Assembly (NCBI GenBank): GCA_015057615.1
Contig: SVEA01000102.1
Location: 1 to 64,000 of the forward strand
Origin: Lachnospiraceae bacterium
GTDB lineage: Bacteria; Bacillota; Clostridia; Lachnospirales; Lachnospiraceae
DNA length: 64,000 nt
Direction: 5' to 3'
This document shows positions 1 through 10,549 of this stretch, piece after piece. Made by a program: the position numbers and the translations under genes. Each line of letters starts with the position of its first letter. Positions within the stretch are counted from its first letter, which is position 1. The notes under the pieces are model-generated. The model was not told the origin of the DNA and ran no database searches. It saw only the letters and a list, made by a program, of their open reading frames with translations.

Positions 1-158
1 GATATCCGATAAGGAGTATTTGCATTCGTTGGTACTTTGGCTCCGTATTTTGGAGCCTTATGTACCGCTACGTAATGAATCTTAAGCGAAAGCGTCTCCG
101 ATTCGGATACATTTGACGAAATCATAACATGGTATACATGGTAGGTGAGAACAGTAAC
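1..158. repeat. MITE-like foldback repeat, copy 1 (left part cut by window start)
   Basis: Positions 1-158 align without gaps to 58631-58788 with 3 mismatches (at 52, 143, 148); ends with GTGAGAACAGTAAC, a variant of the terminal inverted repeat of copy 2. Confidence 0.9.
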
Positions 159-188
159 TGAAAATTATAATTATTGTATTAAGACATA

Positions 189-217
189 TTGACTTATTAA
201 ATTACGTAAGGTAAGAT
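189..217 (+). promoter_or_regulatory. Putative sigma-A promoter TTGACT-17-TAAGAT
   Basis: -35 TTGACT 189-194, 17-bp spacer, -10 TAAGAT 212-217; followed directly by phased TGA repeats. Confidence 0.55.
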
Positions 218-225
218 ATAGTACA

Positions 226-269
226 ATGAAAAAAAGTGAAAAATAATGAAATTATATGATATACTATGA
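226..269 (+). promoter_or_regulatory. Putative DeoR-family operator, five TGA at 10-bp period
   Basis: TGA at 227, 237, 247, 257, 267; 33-nt core matches 14214-14246 with one mismatch. Confidence 0.65.
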
Positions 270-432
270 TTTTTTATAATAACATCAGCTTAGACCGTAT
301 GCATCCAAGAATTCCATGATGCGCAAGAACTGCCAGGCTAAATTCCATGTTACGTAAAAGGGCGCGCAGAAACGAGGTTAAGGTTGAAAGAATTTTATCC
401 TTTCAACCTTTGAAAGGAGTATGGTTATAAAT

Positions 433-3261
433 ATGAATACAATACATAGTTTACCAATAATTCATACTACCGATTATATTGTATTAGGGGGAGGATTAAA
501 AGAACTGGCAGCGTGTATTCACCTAGCCAGATGCCATAAGAAGGTTCTGCTGTTAACGAAAGAAACATTTTTACTGGAAGATATCTGCGATAGGGCATGG
601 AGCGTTCCGATTCATCCGGACCGTATTAAGAAAAAAGCGGAGGAAGTCTGTTACCGCTATGGTATAGAAATTCTATATCAAGTGACACCTTTGGATATAG
701 TCAGATATGAAAATTATTCTTATTTACGAATTGGTAGCAAAGCGGGAATTTGTGGTATTAAATGCAGTGACATTATCGATGGCTATTCCAATCGAACAAG
801 CATAAACAACAATTGCTTCTACATGCATATCCTAGATGGTGCAAAGATCTGTCAAAAGAAATTAATTCAGGATCCGAAGTTAAGAACCGAATACGAGATT
901 TCTCTTGTTCCCGGAGCTTATGAGGAGCATCACAGCTTATTAGAAATCAGAATAAACGGCAATAGGAATGATAAATCACTGGTATTATGGAAAGAACATT
1001 GCTTAGAAATTTTTCGTTGGCTAAAACAAAATAGAGCCGGATTTGAAAATGCAAAACCGGGTCGCTTTGCCGGAACGATGTATTCGTCTGATTATAATTA
1101 CAAAAGAGAATATAAAAAAGGAATTGAAATGGCAAAATTACCGGAAGGTAATCATAGTAAACCGATAGCCTATTATCCGAGCAAAAAAGAGGTAATCTCT
1201 ATCGAAGAAGAGCCGGTTGCCTATAATGCAGAGCTAAATCTGCGCGGGTATGATTTGATTGCTGCGCCCGATCTATCCATTCGTTCCCTAAAGCATTATG
1301 ATGTTGTGGTTGTGGGCGGCGGAACAGCAGGAGCTATGGCTGCATTGCATGCGGCAAGGAATGGTTTGAAAACGATACTGCTGGAAATGAACCATGAATT
1401 GGGCGGTACGTCTACGGTAGGCGGAGTGAGTACCTATTGGTTTGGGAATCGATACCGGGATGTTGAGGAGATTGATCAAAGGCTGGATGAAATCTATCAA
1501 TACTATTCCATAGAAAGGAAAACCGGTATCTGGAGTAAATATGATGATTGGAATCCCGGCATGAAAAGTATGCTTTTGGAAAAACTATGTTTGAATGCAG
1601 GGGTTACGATCGAATACGATGCAATATCCTGTGCAGTTTTACGTAAGAAAAAGTACGGCAGGGTAACGGGAGTCATAGCTGCCACAGAGGAGGGGCTTTG
1701 CTGCTATAAAGGTAGTTATATCGTAGATGCTACAGGAGATGGGGATATCGCTTCCTTTGCCGGAGCAAAATCTTTCTATGGTTCCGAACGGGATTATGCG
1801 ACTTATTGGGCTTCCTTAGCACAGTATCCTTCACCAGCAAATTATAAGAATAATTTTTCGTCAAGCTTAATTGTTTCGGATCCTTTCGATTATACCAGGT
1901 TTATTCGTATAGCTAGGTTAAGAGGTAATACGATGTATGATCATGGAACCTATGTTAGTCCAAGGGAGTCAAGGCATATCCAAGGGAAACAAGTAATTAA
2001 TCTTAAAGATATCGTTACCTATCGTACGTATGAAGATGGAATTTATACCTGCTTTAGTAATTATGATCCCAAAGGGAAAGTAAATGCTGATCTAGTCTAT
2101 GCAGGCGTACTACCGCCGCAGATAGGGATACAAATTCCTCTTAGAGCATTACTGCCTGTTGGGGAAAACGGTGAAATTATGGGCGGAATAGTAATAGCAG
2201 GAAAAGCAATTTCCTGTACGCATAATGCATTTCCCAGTATTCGAATGCAACCGGATCTTATGCATCAGGGAACGGTTATCGGGATACTATTATCAGAAGC
2301 AATTAAGAATAGGAAAGACCCCCTTGCACTTAATATGGGAAATCTTCGTAGGTTAATAATTGAAACTACCGGGGATCTGCTTACTTTACCAAACCACTCT
2401 ATGAGCCTAAAAGAAGCCGTTTGGTGCGCTTCCTATCATGACAGAACGCAATGGGTTGACCTAGAGTTTACAAAAAAGGTAACGACACCGGAAAGGTCCT
2501 TGCAGATTATGACTGCGGATTCGGAAAAAATTGTACCTTTACTGAGAAAGAGATTTGCAGATTGCCTTAATAAAGAGGAGACGCTTAACGTAAGAAGGCT
2601 TGCAAAATATTTGCTATGGCATGGGGATGCTTTGGGTGTTAAAATAATGATACAATCTATTCTTCATGAACTGAAAAGTACAAAAGGGCTTCCGGAACGA
2701 AAAGGATGTACAACCTGTACCCAATTATTGCCGGACCACGGAGTAATGCCAGAAATGGTTTATGAGTTAAATTTGCTTGCATGGTCTTCGAATCAGGAAA
2801 TAATGGAACCGTTTGCTTTGATCTTGGATAGATTGAAAAATGGGGCGCGGGACTACGTGGATATTAGAAAAGGAATTTACCATTACATAGAAGCTTTTCC
2901 TTATGTCGCTGAACGAACCGGTAATAAAGAATTTATTTCCATGTTGATTACACTGAGCAAATTTGAAGAATTTGAGGAAGTATTACAGAATTATACTTGT
3001 CATTCTTTACTAACAGAAAGGTTACAATATCTTTTATTGTCAATTTATCGAGCAATGGCCAGGTGCGCAGCAGCAGAAGGATACCAAGGTCTGATACAAA
3101 TGTTATCCATCGATTCCCTGCCGGTTTCTGCATCTGCCTGTAAAGAACTGATCACCTTAACAGGAGAAAATTATGGTTTATGTACACAGCATTGGATGCA
3201 GTGGTTGAAGAACAATAGTTGCTGCCTGCTCCCTAAATTAATAAAGGAAAAGATTTGGTAG
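433..3261 (+). CDS. Large FAD-dependent oxidoreductase (FAD_oxidored-like) with two dinucleotide-binding-like motifs
   Basis: ORF 421..3261; GAAAGGAG at 412-419 fits the ATG at 433 better. N-terminal YIVLGGGLKELAACIHLARCHKKVLLLT and internal YDVVVVGGGTAGAMAALHAARNGLKTILLE. Confidence 0.8.
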   Translation: MNTIHSLPIIHTTDYIVLGGGLKELAACIHLARCHKKVLLLTKETFLLEDICDRAWSVPIHPDRIKKKAEEVCYRYGIEILYQVTPLDIVRYENYSYLRIGSKAGICGIKCSDIIDGYSNRTSINNNCFYMHILDGAKICQKKLIQDPKLRTEYEISLVPGAYEEHHSLLEIRINGNRNDKSLVLWKEHCLEIFRWLKQNRAGFENAKPGRFAGTMYSSDYNYKREYKKGIEMAKLPEGNHSKPIAYYPSKKEVISIEEEPVAYNAELNLRGYDLIAAPDLSIRSLKHYDVVVVGGGTAGAMAALHAARNGLKTILLEMNHELGGTSTVGGVSTYWFGNRYRDVEEIDQRLDEIYQYYSIERKTGIWSKYDDWNPGMKSMLLEKLCLNAGVTIEYDAISCAVLRKKKYGRVTGVIAATEEGLCCYKGSYIVDATGDGDIASFAGAKSFYGSERDYATYWASLAQYPSPANYKNNFSSSLIVSDPFDYTRFIRIARLRGNTMYDHGTYVSPRESRHIQGKQVINLKDIVTYRTYEDGIYTCFSNYDPKGKVNADLVYAGVLPPQIGIQIPLRALLPVGENGEIMGGIVIAGKAISCTHNAFPSIRMQPDLMHQGTVIGILLSEAIKNRKDPLALNMGNLRRLIIETTGDLLTLPNHSMSLKEAVWCASYHDRTQWVDLEFTKKVTTPERSLQIMTADSEKIVPLLRKRFADCLNKEETLNVRRLAKYLLWHGDALGVKIMIQSILHELKSTKGLPERKGCTTCTQLLPDHGVMPEMVYELNLLAWSSNQEIMEPFALILDRLKNGARDYVDIRKGIYHYIEAFPYVAERTGNKEFISMLITLSKFEEFEEVLQNYTCHSLLTERLQYLLLSIYRAMARCAAAEGYQGLIQMLSIDSLPVSASACKELITLTGENYGLCTQHWMQWLKNNSCCLLPKLIKEKIW

Positions 3262-3297
3262 CATTTATCATAATAATTATTAAAGGAGGAATCAGAT

Positions 3298-4419
3298 TTG
3301 ATTTTCAAGAACGCAGATGTATTCTACAATAAGGGTTTTCAAAGGTTGGATGTAAAAGTAAAAGGAGATGTTATTACAGAGATAGGTGATAATCTTGAAG
3401 GGGATGAAACCGTTGATTTAAACGGAAAGATGCTTTTACCGGGATTTATTGATTTGCATTCCCACGGACGGGAAGGCATTGATTTTTCAACAGCGGCTCC
3501 GGATGAAATGGCAAAACTGCGTTTGTCTTATGCAGAAATCGGAGTTACTTCCATTTTGGCAACCTCAATGACAATGGAATATGAGACAACCGGAAATATC
3601 ATGAGAAATATTCGTCAGGCAATTGAGGCAAATCATCCGGGAAGTCGTATTCTTGGAATAAACATGGAAGGTCCTTTCTTGGGAGCGGATCGAAAAGGCT
3701 GTCATGACGAGCATTATTTACTACCTCCGGATCAAAAAACCTTTGCGAATTGGGATGCCTTATCGGGTGGTCATGTAAGAATGGTAGATATTGATCCTAA
3801 TTTACCCGGTTCCATGGAATTTATCAAAGAAAATAGTAAGTCAAAGGTGGTATCCATCGCTCATACCAGCGCCACCTATGAGACTGCAAGTGAGGCAGTA
3901 AAAGCAGGAGCTACGCATATTACTCATATATTTAATGCTATGAATGGCCTCCACCATAGGGATCCGGGAATTATTGGTATAGCATGTGATTATCCAGTAA
4001 ATGCGGAAATGATATGTGATGGAATTCATATTCATCCCACAGTGATCCGAATGATGTTTAAATTGATAGGAGACCGTCTTATTATTGTGTCGGATTCCAT
4101 GAGTGCGGCAGGTTTAGGAAACGGGGAATATGAATTGGGCGGTCTGAAAGTGTTTGTAAAGGATAGAAAAGCCACCCTATCCAATGGTACAATTGCCGGT
4201 TCAACAACAAATGTATTTGAAGAAGTTAAGAATGTAATTCGATTTGGTGTTACGAAGGAGAAAGCCATCCTAAGTGCAACATTAATTCCTGCCAAGGCTA
4301 TTCATGCAGAGAAGGAAGTGGGAGATATTGCCGTTGGTAAAAAGGCCGATTTACTAATTGTAACACCGGATTTTACGCTGGAACAAGTATATATCGGCGG
4401 TAAAGTGTTCAGCAGATAA
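3298..4419 (+). CDS. nagA: N-acetylglucosamine-6-phosphate deacetylase (copy 1)
   Basis: TTG start after AAAGGAGG; LPGFIDLHSHG, NMEGPFLG, AHTSATYE, THIFNAMNGLHHRDPG, VSDSMSAAGL motifs. Confidence 0.92.
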   Translation: MIFKNADVFYNKGFQRLDVKVKGDVITEIGDNLEGDETVDLNGKMLLPGFIDLHSHGREGIDFSTAAPDEMAKLRLSYAEIGVTSILATSMTMEYETTGNIMRNIRQAIEANHPGSRILGINMEGPFLGADRKGCHDEHYLLPPDQKTFANWDALSGGHVRMVDIDPNLPGSMEFIKENSKSKVVSIAHTSATYETASEAVKAGATHITHIFNAMNGLHHRDPGIIGIACDYPVNAEMICDGIHIHPTVIRMMFKLIGDRLIIVSDSMSAAGLGNGEYELGGLKVFVKDRKATLSNGTIAGSTTNVFEEVKNVIRFGVTKEKAILSATLIPAKAIHAEKEVGDIAVGKKADLLIVTPDFTLEQVYIGGKVFSR

Positions 4420-4526
4420 ACAGAGCTATAACAGAGCTATCCCTCATAAAATCAGCTTCCTATACGCTTTGGGAATGCGGATGTCGTAGGGTTAATAAAA
4501 AACCATGAATTTATGGGAGGTTACAT

Positions 4527-7061
4527 ATGAATAGAATCTACTTAGACGGAAATGACTGGATGTTTAAAGAGTTTGTCGGATTGGATTGGGTATGGCGTAA
4601 CTCAGAAAAACCGAATACAAAAGATGTTCGTTGGTGGTATAAGGCGACGGTACCGGGATCTGTTTTACATGATCTATGGCAGGCAGGAAAGGTACCGGAT
4701 CCCCATTATGAGCTAAATTCTAAATTGGTGGAGTGGGTACCGGAAAGAACTTGGGTATACAAAAAAAGCTTTTCAGTTCCTGAGAAACTATCCGGCAAAA
4801 AAATAACCCTTTGCTTTGAGGGAATCGATTATTCTGCATCAATTTTCCTGAACGGCAAACCTATGGGAAAGCAGGAAGGAGAGTTTATACCCTGGGAAGT
4901 GGATGTAACGGATATGCTGTTGTATCATGAAGACAATCTTTTGTCCGTGGTAATTGATCCGGCTCCTTTTGAACAGCCCCAGGTTGGTAAGACCTCCTTA
5001 GTTAGAACGCATAAAACACGAATGAACTATTGGTGGGATTTTTGCCCGCGCATGATCCACCAAGGTATCTGGGATTCGGTTTACTTAAAGATAACAGGAC
5101 AGGCAGTACTGCAGGAGGTATATTTAAGTGCCAAGTTAAATACGGATTATACCAATGCTGCTTTGACAGCTGAGGTGGAGGCAGAGGCGGAAGATGGCTG
5201 TGAAATAGTCATGAAGGTACAGGAGCAAACGGTTACAGGTAAAATCCATAGAAGGAAAGCAAAACTAATACTGGCTATGAATCATCCAAAGCTTTGGCAG
5301 CCAAATGGTTATGGAGAGCCTTACCAATATCATGTTACGTTTGTTTTAAAAGATAGAGCAGGAGAGCCTTCGGATAAAAAAGAATTGAAATACGGTATTC
5401 GAGAAATTACGTTTGAGAAAAATGAACGTTGCAATCCGAATGCTACACCATTTGTCCTTAAAGTAAATGGAAGAAAAATATACATCAATGGCTACAATTG
5501 GGTTCCCATCGATGCCATGTATGGCGTTGAACGCCCTGAAAAATTGAATCGACTCATAAAACTAGCCAAAAATGCGCATACCATAATGTTTCGTGTCTGG
5601 GGCGGCGGTCTGATTGAAAAGGATGCATTCTATGAAGCTTGTGCAGAGAATGGTATTTTAATCTGGCAAGAATTTATTCAGTCAAGTTCCGGAATTGATA
5701 ATAAGCCTCCGGAAGATCCGAGTTTTATTCATAGGTTAGCAGCACAGGCGGAAATTATCGTTAAGCGGAAACGAAACCATACTGCATTAGCGATATGGTG
5801 TGGAGGGAATGAACTCTCGGACTGGGAAGGTAACCCGGTGGATAATTCGGACCTATTGATTCGTAAATTAAAGGAAGTAGTGGAACGCCTTGACCCGCAA
5901 CGAAGATGGCTTCCGTCCTCTCCTTCCGGTGGAGTATTTAACAATTCGGTCAAAAATATTATGGAGCAACCGGATATGCTGTGGGATGTTCATGGTCCAT
6001 GGGAACACCAAGGGCTGCAAAAACATTGTGAACTATATAATATGGGGACCTCTTTATTGCATAGTGAATTTGGTGTTGAAGGCATGACCAACAAAAATAC
6101 GCTGGAGAAGACAATAGCAAAAGAACACTTGCTGCCGGCGAGCAAGGAGAATGAAATCTACTTTCACCGAGGTGCATGGTGGACGAATGAGCCATTAGTG
6201 CAAGAGATGTTCGGAGGACTAGATGCTATAGATCAAATCCGAACTGCCAGTCAGTATATGCAATATGAGGGATTAAAATATGCAATTGAAAGTAACCGCC
6301 GAAGAGCATATCAAAATAGCGGATCCTTCCCGTGGCAGTTTAATGAACCTTATCCAAATGCTTATTGCACCTCCAGTCTGGATTATTATGCAAATCCCAA
6401 ACCGGTATATTATGGCGTTTTAAGCTGCTATAGCCCGGTACATGTATCTGCTTCGTTTGCTTCCCCTTCGGTTGCAGAAAAACAAAGATTTACCTCCGAG
6501 GTATTTCTTACAACTTCTCTTTTAACCGATGAAATTAATAAAATTGGTGAATTGAGTCTGCAATGTGAAATAGCCGGAATGGATGGAAAAATCCTCTTTT
6601 TAGATAGGCGAACCTGTACTTTGCCTGAAAATAGCACAAAATTAGTTGTAACAATCGATCAGGATCTTAAGGATATTACATCGGATTTATTTTTATTGCG
6701 TTTGAAGCTGTATCACCCAAATGGCGATACAAATGAATGTATTGCAGAAAATGAATATTTATTTACAAAAGAAAAAGATCTTGGTTCGGTATTTCATATG
6801 GCGGCTCCTGTACTTACTATTCGGCAGCAGAGCAATGGAGTAACGCTATGCAATGCGGGGAATAATGCAGCACTATTCCTGTTCTTGACAGACAAGGGTT
6901 CCCTGCCGCAAAATGATTTTCTTTATTTTGGTCATAATTATTTTTGTTTGCTTCCGGGAGAAGAACGGAACATTCCTATTACCGCAGACAGTGGAAGCAT
7001 TACCGGTAAGACAATATCGATTGAGAATTTTGTTTCAAATAATGATATAACGCTTCGTTAG
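4527..7061 (+). CDS. GH2 beta-mannosidase
   Basis: FRVWGGGLIEKDAFYEACAENGILIWQEF, acid/base region GGNELSDWEG, nucleophile region HSEFGVEGM; GGGAGG RBS. Confidence 0.9.
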   Translation: MNRIYLDGNDWMFKEFVGLDWVWRNSEKPNTKDVRWWYKATVPGSVLHDLWQAGKVPDPHYELNSKLVEWVPERTWVYKKSFSVPEKLSGKKITLCFEGIDYSASIFLNGKPMGKQEGEFIPWEVDVTDMLLYHEDNLLSVVIDPAPFEQPQVGKTSLVRTHKTRMNYWWDFCPRMIHQGIWDSVYLKITGQAVLQEVYLSAKLNTDYTNAALTAEVEAEAEDGCEIVMKVQEQTVTGKIHRRKAKLILAMNHPKLWQPNGYGEPYQYHVTFVLKDRAGEPSDKKELKYGIREITFEKNERCNPNATPFVLKVNGRKIYINGYNWVPIDAMYGVERPEKLNRLIKLAKNAHTIMFRVWGGGLIEKDAFYEACAENGILIWQEFIQSSSGIDNKPPEDPSFIHRLAAQAEIIVKRKRNHTALAIWCGGNELSDWEGNPVDNSDLLIRKLKEVVERLDPQRRWLPSSPSGGVFNNSVKNIMEQPDMLWDVHGPWEHQGLQKHCELYNMGTSLLHSEFGVEGMTNKNTLEKTIAKEHLLPASKENEIYFHRGAWWTNEPLVQEMFGGLDAIDQIRTASQYMQYEGLKYAIESNRRRAYQNSGSFPWQFNEPYPNAYCTSSLDYYANPKPVYYGVLSCYSPVHVSASFASPSVAEKQRFTSEVFLTTSLLTDEINKIGELSLQCEIAGMDGKILFLDRRTCTLPENSTKLVVTIDQDLKDITSDLFLLRLKLYHPNGDTNECIAENEYLFTKEKDLGSVFHMAAPVLTIRQQSNGVTLCNAGNNAALFLFLTDKGSLPQNDFLYFGHNYFCLLPGEERNIPITADSGSITGKTISIENFVSNNDITLR

Positions 7062-7102
7062 TTACCAAAGGCACAGAGAATTTTACAAGATATGGGGGTT
7101 CT

Positions 7103-10100
7103 ATGGAGGAATATAGAAAGAATAATAATCTAATATGGAAAATTGAAGATATGGATCAACTAATGGATACTTTTCGTAATCCAATGCCGTCAAAAGATTT
7201 TAGGGTAAAGGAAAAAATAGTTGAGGGATGGCCTTCCTTTCATGCTTCGGAAGCAGATCCGGATGGAAAATACATGGGATATAATTATTCGATCTATTTT
7301 GAAATGGAGGATATAACGGATTCCTATCTGCATATTGCCTGTATTGCATCCACTCCCCGTATACCGGATCTGAAAATTATGGTGAATGGAGTTTGCGGAA
7401 ATTATTATCCATACCCCGCCCCATCAAAGGATAAGGAAATCAAACCAAGTCATGCTCTGCATGCGGCGATCTATAATCGGGAGGATTCTTATATCTATCT
7501 TCCGGCTTCTTTTTTTCATAAAGGGATGAACAGTATGTCATTTATCGCAGTGGATAAAAAGCCGGTGAAGAAAATAAGGAATGAACAGGCCGTCCTTCGA
7601 TTGGACCGAATGGCAGATGCCTGTGGCTTTCATTACGGAGCATTGGAGTTATATAAGGCAGACGGTAGTCATAAGCAGAACCAATGTGAGATATTTCCTA
7701 GTGTAATCTATGTCAAAGACAATAAGGATAGGCTTGTGGAAAAATGTTTTGCTCGATTTGATAATTTGAATATCAAAAGAGAAAGGGCGGAAGGCTTTAT
7801 CGAGCTGACCTGGAATAATACCGCATTAACCATACCCTATTCTTTTGAAGTTCCTGCTTTTGGCCAGGTGAAATTACCATTTTTACTACCCGATGGGGAA
7901 GGCGCCGTTCACTATAAACTGGAGGGCGATCTTATGGGAAGCGGTGAATTGAAGCGTAAGCGAAAATGGAACGTCTATACAACGCCGCATGCACATACGG
8001 ATATAGGCTATACGCACAGGCAATGGGAAGTGGCGGAAAGAATGTGCCGTAATATTGATACAGCACTTGATTTGTTCCATGGAGATTATGCGGATTCATT
8101 TTCTTACATAATTGATTCCACTTGGCACCTGGAGGAATATTTAAATTCACGAAGCAAGGAACAGAAAGAAAAATTAATTGCAGCGGTTCGGAAAGGAAGC
8201 CTTGGCATACCTTTTAACTATGCGGATTTATTAACTTGGCTGCCCTCCTTGGAAGCACTGATTCATAATGGAGATTATACGGCAAGTGTATTAGAACCCT
8301 ATGGACTTATAGCAGACCGTGCAGATATTGTGGATGTTGCATCCGCAACCGGTTCCTATCCTGCGGTGCTTAAGGGGAGCGGGGTCAAATATTTACTCCA
8401 TGCAGACAACCAGGATCGTGGTCCGTTCCGTTTTAACGGAGGATTGCATAGGCATAGTCCTTTCTGGTGGAAAGCACCGGATGGAAGTAAAATTTTAACC
8501 TGGCTTGCAAGAATGTATTGTGAGTTGAAAAAAGTTTGTGGATCGCCTGCTTCTAAGGAAGCAGCGGAAACCGGGCTTGAGATGTGGCTCATGGATTATG
8601 AAAGAGAAGATTATATTCCGGATGCGGTAATCTTATATGGGCAGGAAGCGGATAATACCGACATGGATACTCGTACAGCTGCTTTTTTGGCAGAATGGGG
8701 CAAAGATGTTGTCTATCCGAAGCTAATACCATCGAACGGAAGTTCTTTTTTTGAATATGTCGAACAGTTTTCCGACCGCTTTAAAGAGTATTCCGGTGAT
8801 GAAGGTGCATACTGGGAAGACGGAGCAGCCTCCAGTGTTCTGGAAACATTTGCTGTAAGGCAAGCAGATGCGGGAATCCGTTGTGCTGAGATATTAGATT
8901 CCCTTGCTATGTTTTACGAGCCTCAGCTACGTTTCCCGTTTGAAAATTACCAGGAAGCATGGAAGCAGGTGCTGTTATATGAGGAGCATACTTGGGGTGC
9001 ATTCCTATCCGGCAGTGATCCAGATTCCTTACTGCAAATGGATCAATGGGCAGTAAAGAGTCATATGGCTTCACAGGCGATTCAGTGGAAAAATCGTTTG
9101 CTAACGCAGGCGGCAACTCGAATTAGCTTAATGTGGAATAATGAATCGAGAGAAATCGTTGTTTATAATCCTTATAGTTTTCCTGTACAGGGGTATGTAA
9201 CGGTCGAATTTGCCAAGGGAGAAACCATATATGATACCAAGGGAATAGAAGCAGGATGGGAAGAAATCAGTAGAACGAAGACACAGGTTGTAGCAAAACT
9301 ATGGGTAGAGCCGATACAATCCTTTTCCTATCGTAGATATTTACTGCGAAAGGAAGCCTTTCATGACCTTAGCGGAAAGTATCAGGAATCCGCAGTACAA
9401 GGTACTGCTTCGATCGAAAATAGGTGGTATACGGTTTCCATTGATACGGAATCCGGAAGCATCACTTCCTTCTATGATAAAGAATTAAATCGTGAATTAT
9501 GTTCCGGCACTTCCTTTGGCAAGGTTCTATATGCTCGCGGCGGGGAGGGAACTACCCTATTAGGAAACCGCCCGGGCTTAAGCCGTGAAGGAGCGGAAAT
9601 GATCCCTTGCTTTTCACCGGTCAAGGCGGTAAGAAAAATATCCGCGGTAGGCAGCAGCATTATCCTCTCGGGTACTGCGGTATTGGGAAATATGGAAGTG
9701 GTTTATACGCTTCCGAATAACGAAAAAAATCTATGCCTGGAGTACCGCTATGAGAAAGACGAAACGGAGGAACTGGAAGCGGTATATGTTGATTTGCCAT
9801 TTCATCTGTCAGAGTGTGCGGATGTACTTTCGGATAGTCAGATCGGATGGGTTGATTGGCAGAAAGATGTATTACCGGGAGCGTGCAGAGAATGGCTTCC
9901 GCTGCAAACATCCATATTAATACGGGATGACCAATGTGATGTTCAAATAGCTTCCCCGGATGCCTTTCTATTTACGGTAGGAACACCGGTGAAGGGCCAA
10001 TGGATTAGTGACCTTGAGACGAGAGGAAATCATATCTATTCCTACGTACTAAATAATTATTGGCGCGTAAATTATAAAGGGAAACAAGGCGGTAAAATAC

Positions 10101-10528
10101 GATTTCGATATTATATAACTTCGGATCGTTCTATTCCGTTTGAGCAGGCATATCGTTTCGGCTGGATCAGAAGGCAGGGCCTTATCGCTCAAAGGATGAG
10201 TTATCAGGAATTTCGAAAAGATGTTCCAAAAGTTTATCAGGATCCCAGGGGAGGCAGTTTATTAAAGGTTCATTCGAACCATATTGTAGTTTCCACAATC
10301 CGAGGATCAAAGGACGGAGAGGGGTTTATCATACGTCTTCAGGAAACCGGTGGATATTCCGGAGATATTGAGATATCTTTTGGCGAAAGAAAACTAGCGC
10401 AGTTATTGAAAACGGATCATCAAGAACGTCCAATTGAGAAAATTCACTTCATTCAGAATCATCTTGCTTCTTTCCATCTAAACCCCTGGGAAGTGGCAAC
10501 CTATAAGATAATACTTAGGAAAGCTTAA
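7103..10528 (+). CDS. Divergent GH38 alpha-mannosidase-like protein (1141 aa)
   Basis: HAHTDIGYTHRQWEVAERMCRNIDTA metal-site motif; VDVASATGSYPAVLKGSGVKYLLHADN aligns with the GH38 VDSFGHTSNLPSIL region. Confidence 0.75.
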   Translation: MEEYRKNNNLIWKIEDMDQLMDTFRNPMPSKDFRVKEKIVEGWPSFHASEADPDGKYMGYNYSIYFEMEDITDSYLHIACIASTPRIPDLKIMVNGVCGNYYPYPAPSKDKEIKPSHALHAAIYNREDSYIYLPASFFHKGMNSMSFIAVDKKPVKKIRNEQAVLRLDRMADACGFHYGALELYKADGSHKQNQCEIFPSVIYVKDNKDRLVEKCFARFDNLNIKRERAEGFIELTWNNTALTIPYSFEVPAFGQVKLPFLLPDGEGAVHYKLEGDLMGSGELKRKRKWNVYTTPHAHTDIGYTHRQWEVAERMCRNIDTALDLFHGDYADSFSYIIDSTWHLEEYLNSRSKEQKEKLIAAVRKGSLGIPFNYADLLTWLPSLEALIHNGDYTASVLEPYGLIADRADIVDVASATGSYPAVLKGSGVKYLLHADNQDRGPFRFNGGLHRHSPFWWKAPDGSKILTWLARMYCELKKVCGSPASKEAAETGLEMWLMDYEREDYIPDAVILYGQEADNTDMDTRTAAFLAEWGKDVVYPKLIPSNGSSFFEYVEQFSDRFKEYSGDEGAYWEDGAASSVLETFAVRQADAGIRCAEILDSLAMFYEPQLRFPFENYQEAWKQVLLYEEHTWGAFLSGSDPDSLLQMDQWAVKSHMASQAIQWKNRLLTQAATRISLMWNNESREIVVYNPYSFPVQGYVTVEFAKGETIYDTKGIEAGWEEISRTKTQVVAKLWVEPIQSFSYRRYLLRKEAFHDLSGKYQESAVQGTASIENRWYTVSIDTESGSITSFYDKELNRELCSGTSFGKVLYARGGEGTTLLGNRPGLSREGAEMIPCFSPVKAVRKISAVGSSIILSGTAVLGNMEVVYTLPNNEKNLCLEYRYEKDETEELEAVYVDLPFHLSECADVLSDSQIGWVDWQKDVLPGACREWLPLQTSILIRDDQCDVQIASPDAFLFTVGTPVKGQWISDLETRGNHIYSYVLNNYWRVNYKGKQGGKIRFRYYITSDRSIPFEQAYRFGWIRRQGLIAQRMSYQEFRKDVPKVYQDPRGGSLLKVHSNHIVVSTIRGSKDGEGFIIRLQETGGYSGDIEISFGERKLAQLLKTDHQERPIEKIHFIQNHLASFHLNPWEVATYKIILRKA

Positions 10529-10549
10529 TCGTCAGCAGCAAAGATTGGA

